From an uncultured Clostridia bacterium (GTDB lineage Bacteria > Bacillota > Clostridia > Oscillospirales > Acutalibacteraceae), in NCBI GenBank assembly GCA_946531445.1, contig CAMNAP010000003.1, forward strand, positions 1 to 64,000: a DNA stretch of 64,000 nucleotides, read 5' to 3'. Made by a program: the position numbers and the translations under genes. The notes beneath the pieces were generated by a model. The model made no database searches. It was not told the origin of the DNA and saw nothing but the letters and a program-made list of their open reading frames with translations. Numbering within the stretch: position 1 is the first letter of the stretch; every line of letters starts with the position of its first letter. This document shows, piece after piece, positions 48,214 through 56,123 of the stretch.

Positions 48214-49897
48214 TACTTTCCTCCTTGATTAGCGGTTGGCCTAAATAATTATCTGCATATTTACTGACATATTGCTGAAGGCTCTGCGCCTCGCTTTTGG
48301 TAATTCTCATTGCGTAGTCTGTAGTGTGCTTTTTACGTTTGAATTTGTTAGGAGCAAATTCATCGCTGAATTTTGAGTCTGAGTTATAAACAGGAATATA
48401 TGTGTTTTTGCCTCCGCCGTAAAGCATATCCTTTCCGTAGAGCTTAGTGTAAATGCAAAGCGCCATTAGGTAAGCTCCCTTGCTTGAGGGGTGTCGCGGT
48501 GAATCGCTGACAGTTAAATCCTTTTGCCAGTTTCGTGAGAAATATGAGTTATAAGACGAGTAGTATGACAGCGTGTCAATAACCGTTGCACCTGTCGTTT
48601 CGGCAACCTCATTAATTATTTTATGACGGCTGCGCGAAAGGCTTGAGCCGTAATAAACAGAGTTAAAAAGGATTTTTTCCTTTGAATTGACGGACTTCAT
48701 ATATTCGTTAAAAAACGCTATATCGCCGTCGTCAGTCTTTGAGAGTGTGTCGTTATTCTGAACAACAATAAAATCCCATCTTCCGGCTCTGTCAAGCTGC
48801 GCAAAATCAGTTGCGGCAACCTCGCTGAGCTTTTTGTCACCTGCGGCAATTTGCTTTCCGTCAAACCACGCAGCATAGGCAGGCGTTTTCGTCATAAGTG
48901 AGCGTAGCGAATAGCCGCCCTTTGTAACTCTTACAACAACTGCTGACTTCCCTGTTGCTTTTATAAACTTACAAAGCATCTGTCCCATGCCGTTGTAGTA
49001 TGTATAAGAATTTCCAACAAGAAGAATTTTTACGGGTTCGCTGTCCGGTGCGGTAATGACTTTTCCTTTTTCAAAATAGTATTCTGTTTCGTCAATTATA
49101 TAGTAGCCGTTATATTTTTTATCGGGACGTCCGTTTTTGTACATTACGTTGTCCTTGAAACCACTGTAAACAACGCCCTTTTCAACGTAATAGGTTTTGT
49201 CACTTGATTTAACTTTTCCCGTAGTTTCAGATGAAAACAGTCCGTTTAAGTAGTATTTCTTTTTAAATATACCCGTAAAGAGCTTTCCTTTTGTAAAGAG
49301 ATACTCGGTGCCGTCAACTGTTACAAAGCCGTCCTTTGACGTGTCAAGCTCACCGTCGGTAAGGTATTCATTGCCTGAAAGGCCGCTGAAAAGTTCGCCG
49401 TTTTCGAAGTAGTACTCCTTGCCGTCAATAATTACTCTTCCGTTTATGGAAGTGTCTTTTACACCGTTTGTATAATAGACCTTTTCATAAATGCCTGTAA
49501 AAAGCTTACCGCCTGAAAAGCAGAGGCTTTTGCCGTCTGTATTTTTAAGACCATAGGCCTTGTAATCAATTCTTCCGTGTGCGTAAAGATAGCTGTCTTT
49601 AAGACCGCTGAACGTCTTTCCGTCTTTTACAAGATACTTCTTATTTTTTACTTTAAGTGTAAACTCGCTTTTATCTTGCTTTTTGATTACGTGTCCTTTT
49701 TCAATTTTGTAACTCGTCTTATCTTTAAAGATGTCGGCGGAGCCTGCTTTAACAATATCAAAATAGTAGTATTCAACGTAATTTTTATCTGCACTTATTC
49801 TGAAGGTGCCGTTTCTTACCGCAAAAAAGCAAAGGCACGTAAAAGCTGCCGTAAATATGCAAATACTAATAAGCAGCGCCTTGTATGCTTTTTTCAA
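48182..49897 (-). CDS. paralogue: 37-aa-repeat protein with SGNH-hydrolase-like C-terminal domain
   Basis: repeats GRVIIDGKEYYFENGELFSGLSGNEYLTDGELDTSKD; ILLVGNSYTYYNGMGQML and SDSPRHPSSKGAYLMALCIYTKLYG. Confidence 0.8.
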   Translation of the reverse strand: MKKAYKALLISICIFTAAFTCLCFFAVRNGTFRISADKNYVEYYYFDIVKAGSADIFKDKTSYKIEKGHVIKKQDKSEFTLKVKNKKYLVKDGKTFSGLKDSYLYAHGRIDYKAYGLKNTDGKSLCFSGGKLFTGIYEKVYYTNGVKDTSINGRVIIDGKEYYFENGELFSGLSGNEYLTDGELDTSKDGFVTVDGTEYLFTKGKLFTGIFKKKYYLNGLFSSETTGKVKSSDKTYYVEKGVVYSGFKDNVMYKNGRPDKKYNGYYIIDETEYYFEKGKVITAPDSEPVKILLVGNSYTYYNGMGQMLCKFIKATGKSAVVVRVTKGGYSLRSLMTKTPAYAAWFDGKQIAAGDKKLSEVAATDFAQLDRAGRWDFIVVQNNDTLSKTDDGDIAFFNEYMKSVNSKEKILFNSVYYGSSLSRSRHKIINEVAETTGATVIDTLSYYSSYNSYFSRNWQKDLTVSDSPRHPSSKGAYLMALCIYTKLYGKDMLYGGGKNTYIPVYNSDSKFSDEFAPNKFKRKKHTTDYAMRITKSEAQSLQQYVSKYADNYLGQPLIKEESNDNEKNDRKN

Positions 49898-49917
49898 GTT
49901 AACTCACCTCGGTCGAT

Positions 49918-51399
49918 TTATTTTGATGATTTTCTCAGCGCAATGTTTTCAGTCGGCGTGAACAGATAGTAATACTCACCCTTTGAGCCTTTTTTCATAG
50001 TGGTAAAGGTGCAGGTAACCTCATTTGTCTTTTTGTCATACTTGAAGTATTTTCTTCTGTTAACGCCCTTACATCTGCTGTAGTATTTTTTAGGAGTCAT
50101 ATACGGGTCAAGAACTATAACTCGCCCTGATTTTGTGATTCCGGCGGCAACAACATAGTGACCGCCATATGCGAAGTATCCGTTATCGCCGACATTACAT
50201 ATTGCCATGTAGCCTTTTTTTAGGTGTGCCTTAAGCTTCTTGATTGACTTTGTTTTCTTATATTTGAAGCCGTAGGTTTTCTTCATAAGCTTTGCGGTTT
50301 TTCTAATATCAGTACCGCCTCTTACTCTGCAGCCGTTCTTTTCCATAAGCTGCTTCCATTCAACAAGCTCAGGATTATTGCTTGTTGTATTTTTGATTAT
50401 CATAAGGCTTGTACAAACCCCGCAACCACCTGATGCAATTGTCGCTTTCGGCTTTTCGGATGAAGGATATGGAATGCTCTCGTTTTCCTTAGTGTTTTGC
50501 TGAATGTATACGAGAGGTGCGTTTGTTATTATTCCTTTTGAATCAGCAATATAGAGGTATTTCTTAATTTTAAATGTTTCGTTTTTTACAAGCTTGAAGT
50601 TACTCTTTGAATAATATCTGTCTTTACCGCTGACTGTGATTTTACCGCTTTGTGCAACACCTTTTATAAAGTAATAGCCGTCGCTGTTAATGTTTGCCAT
50701 ACCCGTAACAGCGCTGAAAACGCCGTTTTTATAGTAAACGGGCTTGCCTGCATTTTTGCCGTAAAGCTCCGTTACAACCGAGCTTGTAAGCTTACCATTT
50801 TCAAAATAGTAAACGTCGTTACCTACTTTTGTAATACCGTTTTTGCTTACGTCAATCTTGCCGTCAATGTAGTAATATGAATTTATTATACCGTTTGCAA
50901 GTCTGCCGTTTTTAATGAAGTAGTTATCGCCGTTGTAGCTTACAGTTCCGTCAAACTGAGAATCAAAAATGCCTCTGTCAAAATATGTTTTGAATACGAT
51001 TCCGCTAAAGAGCTTGCCGTCTTTGAAGCAGAGCTCACGTGAGTTGAGCTCAATTAAAGCGGTGAGGTTCGGTTCAATAACACGTTCCTTTAAAAAAACG
51101 TATTCCTCACTCGTAAATGCTCTTGAGGAGTCTACGTAGTAGCTGTCTCCCTCAATTTCAATAATCCCCTGTTCGCTGCCGTCAATTATTGAGAGCGCAC
51201 CGTCTTTAACTGTGTAGGTGTGGCTGTCGTCTGCTATATTTATGTTCTCTTCAATGTTTCCTTGAGCGTTAACGTAAACAATAACACGATTTTCTTCGTC
51301 ATATCTGAAATGCCCTGTTTCGCTTTGTGAAGCAGAAACAGAAAGCGGAATAACTAATACAGAAATTATTGCAAGTATAAATGATATAAGCTTTTTCAT
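49918..51399 (-). CDS. secreted repeat protein with C39-like peptidase C-terminal domain
   Basis: signal peptide; YYF..GKL repeats; TIASGGCGVCTSLMI, YGGHYVVAAG, VLDPYM. Confidence 0.78.
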   Translation of the reverse strand: MKKLISFILAIISVLVIPLSVSASQSETGHFRYDEENRVIVYVNAQGNIEENINIADDSHTYTVKDGALSIIDGSEQGIIEIEGDSYYVDSSRAFTSEEYVFLKERVIEPNLTALIELNSRELCFKDGKLFSGIVFKTYFDRGIFDSQFDGTVSYNGDNYFIKNGRLANGIINSYYYIDGKIDVSKNGITKVGNDVYYFENGKLTSSVVTELYGKNAGKPVYYKNGVFSAVTGMANINSDGYYFIKGVAQSGKITVSGKDRYYSKSNFKLVKNETFKIKKYLYIADSKGIITNAPLVYIQQNTKENESIPYPSSEKPKATIASGGCGVCTSLMIIKNTTSNNPELVEWKQLMEKNGCRVRGGTDIRKTAKLMKKTYGFKYKKTKSIKKLKAHLKKGYMAICNVGDNGYFAYGGHYVVAAGITKSGRVIVLDPYMTPKKYYSRCKGVNRRKYFKYDKKTNEVTCTFTTMKKGSKGEYYYLFTPTENIALRKSSK

Positions 51400-51545
51400 A
51401 TTTTCCTCTCAATAAACATAATATATTTATTTTACTACAAACAATAATACATTTCAATAGAAAAGTAACAATAATTGTAATATTTTTAAATATTTTGTAA
51501 CCATATAGATAAATAGAAGTCCCGAAGCTGTTGCAACGGGACTTT

Positions 51546-51620
51546 TGGAGGCACCACCCAGATTTGAACTGGGGCATAAAGCTTTTGCAGAGCTCTGCCT
51601 TACCACTTGGCTATGGTGCC
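51546..51620 (-). tRNA. tRNA-Cys (GCA)
   Basis: minus strand ggcaccatagccaagtggtaaggcagagctctGCAaaagctttatgccccagttcaaatctgggtggtgcctCCA. Confidence 0.94.
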
Positions 51621-51644
51621 ATATGCAGTAAATTAAATACTGCC

Positions 51645-51809
51645 ATATATAAAAATGGAGCGGATTACGAGACTCGCTCGGCTCGCTTTTGCGCTCGCCG
51701 ACACGCACGCGGGCACCGCAACAGTCCGCCGGACTGTTTCTATCACTTCGTGATTGCCCTTTTCTCGTCTTTCAGCTATATATAAAAATGGAGCGGATTA
51801 CGAGACTCG
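51645..51809 (-). repeat. tRNA-Gly 3'-end-duplicating mini-element (copy 2)
   Basis: 32-nt direct repeats atatataaaaatggagcggattacgagactcg at 51645-51676 and 51778-51809 (the latter overlapping tRNA-Gly) flank 101 bp with the hairpin AACAGTCCGCCGGACTGTT. Confidence 0.8.
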
Positions 51810-51864
51810 AACTCGCTACCTTCACCTTGGCAAGGTGACGCTCTACCGGATGAGCTAAATCCGC
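51789..51864 (-). tRNA. tRNA-Gly (GCC)
   Basis: minus strand gcggatttagctcatccggtagagcgtcaccttGCCaaggtgaaggtagcgagttcgagtctcgtaatccgctCCA. Confidence 0.94.
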
Positions 51865-51870
51865 ATAAAT

Positions 51871-51947
<77 letters not shown>

Positions 51948-51951
51948 CAAA

Positions 51952-52028
51952 TGGCGACCCGGAACGGGCTCGAACCGTCGACCTCCAGCGTGACAGGCTG
52001 GCGTTCTAACCAACTGAACTACCGGGCC
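51952..52028 (-). tRNA. tRNA-Asp (GTC)
   Basis: minus strand ggcccggtagttcagttggttagaacgccagcctGTCacgctggaggtcgacggttcgagcccgttccgggtcgCCA. Confidence 0.94.
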
Positions 52029-52073
52029 ATTTGAACTTTTAAGCGCTCGGAGCAGTTTAACTGCTCCGAACAA

Positions 52074-52149
52074 TGGTGGGAACAACAGGGCTCGAACCTG
52101 TGACCCCCTGCTTGTAAGGCAGGTGCTCTCCCAGCTGAGCTATGCTCCC
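52074..52149 (-). tRNA. tRNA-Val (TAC)
   Basis: minus strand gggagcatagctcagctgggagagcacctgccttACaagcagggggtcacaggttcgagccctgttgttcccaCCA. Confidence 0.94.
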
Positions 52150-52235
52150 ATAGCGCCGACATCTCATCGGCGACGGCTTATATAATACTATATAATTATT
52201 TAAAAGTCAACACTTTTTTTCATTTTTTTGAAAAA

Positions 52236-53114
52236 TCAGAGTGCACTTTTTAACAGCTTTTTAATATCGCCGGGCGTGAAAACATATTTTTTATCACAGA
52301 AGTGACATTCAACTGTCGTGCTCTCCTCTGACTCAGCCATTTCCTTCATATTTTCCTCGCCTGTACTTATGAGGGCGTTTTCAACTCTTTCCCTTGAACA
52401 GTTGCATTTATATGATACTGTGCTCTCATCAAGCTTGTCAAGCTCTATTCCCTTCATAGCTTCAATTGCTATGTCGTCAGCGTTCATACCGTCACTGAGC
52501 ATTTCTGTTACTGATTTAAGGGTGGATACGTTCTTTTCAATTATATCAATTATTCCATCGTCGCAGCCGGGAAGGAGCTGAATTATATAACCGCCTGCGT
52601 GTTGTACGGTTAAATCAGGATTTACAAGAACGCCGAGAGCACACACAGACGGAGTTTGTTCTGACACAGCAAAATAGTTAGTTATATCCTCAGCAATTTC
52701 ACCGCTCACAATCGGAGTCTGACCGATATATGGCTCTTTCATTCCGATATCCTTAATTACGTAAAGCGTGCCGTCTGTTCCTACTGCTCCTCTTACATCG
52801 AGCTTACCCTTGCTGTTAAGCGGAATTTCAACTATGGGATTAGTAACGCATACCCTTGCGTTTCCCATATAATCCGATACGGCGATAATCTCACCAGCAG
52901 GACCGTTTCCGTTAAGCCTTAGTGTTACAGAGTCGCTTTTGTTTTTTAGCATATCTCCCATCATAGAAGCGGCTGTAATTAGTCTGCCCACAGCGGCTGT
53001 AACCGTTGCAGAGGTTTTATGAATTCTTTCTGCCTCAGCTACAATATCCGTTGAATCACACGCAATAATAAACGCGCTTCCGTCTCTTGTTATATATCTT
53101 ACAATCTTTCCCAT
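52236..53114 (-). CDS. hslO: Hsp33 redox-regulated chaperonin
   Basis: VGRLITAASMMGDMLKN, YKCNCSRERVENAL, VECHFCDKKYVF. Confidence 0.93.
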   Translation of the reverse strand: MGKIVRYITRDGSAFIIACDSTDIVAEAERIHKTSATVTAAVGRLITAASMMGDMLKNKSDSVTLRLNGNGPAGEIIAVSDYMGNARVCVTNPIVEIPLNSKGKLDVRGAVGTDGTLYVIKDIGMKEPYIGQTPIVSGEIAEDITNYFAVSEQTPSVCALGVLVNPDLTVQHAGGYIIQLLPGCDDGIIDIIEKNVSTLKSVTEMLSDGMNADDIAIEAMKGIELDKLDESTVSYKCNCSRERVENALISTGEENMKEMAESEESTTVECHFCDKKYVFTPGDIKKLLKSAL

Positions 53115-53115
53115 A

Positions 53116-53844
53116 CTATTTCCTTTTACATATAAAATAAATTCTTTCGCTTTTATCGTGAGGAGCGTTTTTGCTCATATCGTCGTAGATTCCGAGTATC
53201 TCAAAATTCTCAAGCATAGCCGTTATCTCTTCAATTTCAAACGCCTGCTCAATAAAGTCCTCGTTGAATCTTTGATAAGCGTTTCTGTCCTCATCTATCG
53301 GAATAAAAAAGTCAAGAATAATTCTGACCTTACCGCTTTCAATAAGCTCGTTGTCCCAGCACAAAAAGCATTCATCCGTATCAAATACAAAAGTATTGTC
53401 AGCAAGGATTTCGTTGTGCTTATAAACAGTATTAACGTCAAAAATAAAGAGCCCGTCTTTTTTCAGCGACTTATAAACGCTTTCAAAACATCTTTGCCAG
53501 TCCTCTGTGTTTTCAAGATGGTTGAGGCTGTCAAGCGTACAGATACAAGCGTCAAAGCTTTTGTTAAAGTCAAAGTCTCTCATATCGCTCTTATAAAGCG
53601 GCGCACGGAGCTTAGACGAGGCAACTGACAGCATTTCTTCACTTATATCAAGCCCTGATACGCTGTAGCCCATATCGCTTAAATATTTAGCTACAGTACC
53701 CGTCCCACACGCAATGTCAAGAATATGATAATCGCTTTTGTTTTCTGAGTTAAAAAAGCCAGAAATGAATTCACTTCTGACTTTGTATTCAGCGTTTTGA
53801 GTTAACGAGTCATAGTATTGTGCAAAAACACCGTAACTACTCAT
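53116..53844 (-). CDS. class I SAM-dependent methyltransferase
   Basis: YHILDIACGTGTVAKYLSDMGYSVSGLDISEEML; start MSSYGVFAQYYDSL overlaps the upstream gene. Confidence 0.9.
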   Translation of the reverse strand: MSSYGVFAQYYDSLTQNAEYKVRSEFISGFFNSENKSDYHILDIACGTGTVAKYLSDMGYSVSGLDISEEMLSVASSKLRAPLYKSDMRDFDFNKSFDACICTLDSLNHLENTEDWQRCFESVYKSLKKDGLFIFDVNTVYKHNEILADNTFVFDTDECFLCWDNELIESGKVRIILDFFIPIDEDRNAYQRFNEDFIEQAFEIEEITAMLENFEILGIYDDMSKNAPHDKSERIYFICKRK

Positions 53845-54142
53845 TTGCTTCCTTTTCCTTAATTCTTTCAAAAATAATGTCGTAACCGTCGCAGCCGTAC
53901 TGAAGCGAGCGGTTTACTCTGCTTATAGTTGCGGTAGAAGCTCCCGTTTCGCGTACAATGTCTGTATAAACAGATTTTTCAGAAAGCATTTTTGCAACAA
54001 CTATTCTCTGCGCAAGAGTCTTAAGCTCCTGAACAGTGCATAAATCCTCAAAGAAATTTGCGCACTCCTCTTCGCTTTCAAGAGAAAGAATAGCCTTGTA
54101 TAAAAACTCAATATTCTTATCATTCGCAAGCTTATTGTTCAT
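53837..54142 (-). CDS. YerC/YecD-family TrpR-related protein
   Basis: LCTVQELKTLAQRIVVAKMLSEKSVYTDIVRETGASTATISRVNRSLQYG. Confidence 0.9.
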   Translation of the reverse strand: MNNKLANDKNIEFLYKAILSLESEEECANFFEDLCTVQELKTLAQRIVVAKMLSEKSVYTDIVRETGASTATISRVNRSLQYGCDGYDIIFERIKEKEANE

Positions 54143-54204
54143 AATGCGAACCTCCGATAATTACTTTATGCTATTTTAACACATTAAAGTGTGATTGTAA
54201 ATAG

Positions 54205-54234
54205 AAAATCTCCGAAAATTCGGAGATTTTCATA
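54205..54234. terminator. intrinsic terminator
   Basis: gaaaatctccgaaaattcggagattttc. Confidence 0.75.
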
Positions 54235-54235
54235 A

Positions 54236-55534
54236 TTAACCTTCAATCAATTTGTCATAAATGTCAAAACAGTCAAAGGTTGCAAAGTAATCCTTCGGCG
54301 TTTCAGCACGTCTTATAAGCTGATAAGAGCCGTCCTCTTTAAGAAGAATTTCGGCGCTCTTAAGCTTACCGTTGTAGTTGTAGCCCATTGAGAAGCCGTG
54401 TGCGCCCGCGTCGTGAATAAAGAGTATGTCGCCCATATCAATCTTCGGCAATACTCGGTCAACGGCAAATTTATCGTTGTTCTCACAGAGTGAGCCTGTA
54501 ATGTCGTACTTATGCACTGCGATGTCATCCTCTTTTCCGAGAACAGAAATGTGGTGATAAGCGCCGTAAATTGCAGGTCTCATAAGGTTAACTGCGCAAG
54601 CGTCAACGCCGATGTATTCTTTATGAGTATGCTTTTCATTAATGGCTGTTGTAACAAGTGCGCCGTATGGACCGAGCATATAACGTCCGAGCTCTGTACA
54701 GATAGCAACGTTATCAATTCCGTTTTCAACAAGAATGCTGTCATATGCTTTCTTAACTCCCTTTGATATTGCCTTTATATCATTGGGGTCCTGGTACGGA
54801 TAATAAGGAATACCGATACCGCCCGAAAGGTTAACAAATGAAATCTGTACGCCTGTTCTCTCTTTAATCATAAGAATGAGCTTAAAGAGGATTTTTGCAA
54901 GCTTCGGATAATAGTCGTTAGTAACGGTGTTTGAAGCGAGAAAAGCGTGAATACCGAATTCCTCAACGCCCTGGGACTTGAGTATTCTGTAAGCTTCAAT
55001 AATCTGCTCAGTAGTCATACCGTATTTAGCTTCTGCGGGCGTGTCCATAATTGTATTTGAAATATTGAATACGCCGCCGGGATTGTAACGGCAGGACATC
55101 TTTTTAGGGAGCTTACCGCCGCAGGCGTCTTTAACCTTCTGAATCTGTGTGATATCGTCAAGATTGATGATACCGCCGAGGTCGTTACAATATGTAAATT
55201 CGTCAACGGGAGTGTCGTTTGAAGAAAACATAATCTCGTCGCCCGTAATATCGAGAGCCTTCGCAATCATAAGCTCTGTTTTAGACGAGCAGTCACAGCC
55301 GCAGCCGTATTTGTGAAGAAGTTTAACAAGAAACGGATTCGGAGTAGCTTTTACCGCAAAATATTCTTTAAAGCCCTTGTTCCACGAAAACGCTCTTTTA
55401 AGCTTTTTAACGTTGTCAATAATTCCCTTTTCGTCATAAACATAAAACGGAGTAGGATATTCGTTTGCGATTTCCTTTGCCTTATCAAGAGTTATAAAAG
55501 GAATTTTTTCTAAGTATCTGTCTTCACTGTACAT
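54236..55534 (-). CDS. lysA: diaminopimelate decarboxylase-like PLP enzyme
   Basis: TPFYVYDEKGI, FAVKATPNPFLVKLLHKYGCGCDCSSKTEL, VNLSGGIGIPYYPYQ, CTELGRYMLGPYG. Confidence 0.85.
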   Translation of the reverse strand: MYSEDRYLEKIPFITLDKAKEIANEYPTPFYVYDEKGIIDNVKKLKRAFSWNKGFKEYFAVKATPNPFLVKLLHKYGCGCDCSSKTELMIAKALDITGDEIMFSSNDTPVDEFTYCNDLGGIINLDDITQIQKVKDACGGKLPKKMSCRYNPGGVFNISNTIMDTPAEAKYGMTTEQIIEAYRILKSQGVEEFGIHAFLASNTVTNDYYPKLAKILFKLILMIKERTGVQISFVNLSGGIGIPYYPYQDPNDIKAISKGVKKAYDSILVENGIDNVAICTELGRYMLGPYGALVTTAINEKHTHKEYIGVDACAVNLMRPAIYGAYHHISVLGKEDDIAVHKYDITGSLCENNDKFAVDRVLPKIDMGDILFIHDAGAHGFSMGYNYNGKLKSAEILLKEDGSYQLIRRAETPKDYFATFDCFDIYDKLIEG

Positions 55535-56114
55535 TTTTAACTGCCTCCTCAATTATTGCTTTAACGTCATCTGTTCCCTGTCCTGTTACGCTTGAAAACG
55601 GAATGATTTTTACATCGCCCGCGCATTCAAGCTCGCTCTGGGACGCTTCAAGACGTTTTTTGTATTCCTTAACCTTAAGTTTGTCTGACTTTGTCATTAC
55701 TATTACAAACGGAATTCCTCTGTCTTTAAGAAATTCAATCATTGCATAGTCGTCTGCGCTTGGTTTGTGCCTCATATCAACAAGCTGAATTACAAGGCGA
55801 AGGTTTCTTTTCTGAGAGAAGTATCCCTCCATAAGCTCTGCAAAGCGCGCTTTTTCCTGTTTGCTGATTTTAGCGTATCCATAGCCCGGAAGGTCAACAA
55901 ACTTTACCGAATCAACGTCATAAAAATTTATTGTTATCGTCTTACCGGGTACGGAGCTGACTCTTGCAAGCTGTTTTCGGTTAAACAGCTTATTCAAAAG
56001 CGAGCTTTTACCGACATTTGAGCGCCCTGCGAACGCTATTTCGGGCGCGTTGCTTGCAGGTAGCTGAGATGAAATGCCGTACGCCTTTTCAAATTCTGCG
56101 TTGTTGTAGTTCAT
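55524..56114 (-). CDS. engB: ribosome biogenesis GTP-binding protein YsxC/EngB
   Basis: EIAFAGRSNVGKSSLLNKLFNRKQLARVSSVPGKTITINFY, VDLPGYGYAKIS, VMTKSDKL. Confidence 0.94.
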   Translation of the reverse strand: MNYNNAEFEKAYGISSQLPASNAPEIAFAGRSNVGKSSLLNKLFNRKQLARVSSVPGKTITINFYDVDSVKFVDLPGYGYAKISKQEKARFAELMEGYFSQKRNLRLVIQLVDMRHKPSADDYAMIEFLKDRGIPFVIVMTKSDKLKVKEYKKRLEASQSELECAGDVKIIPFSSVTGQGTDDVKAIIEEAVKNVQ

Positions 56115-56123
56115 AATTGTTCC

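Noticed and set aside
51454-51785. 84-aa ORFs on both strands over tRNA-Cys and the tRNA-Gly mini-element
   Set aside because: Overlap tRNA sequence and hairpins; spurious.
52048-52068. Perfect hairpin cggagcagtttaactgctccg between tRNA-Asp and tRNA-Val
   Set aside because: Considered as a third mini-element copy, but lacks the shared hairpin and a duplicated tRNA end; likely a processing or spacer stem.
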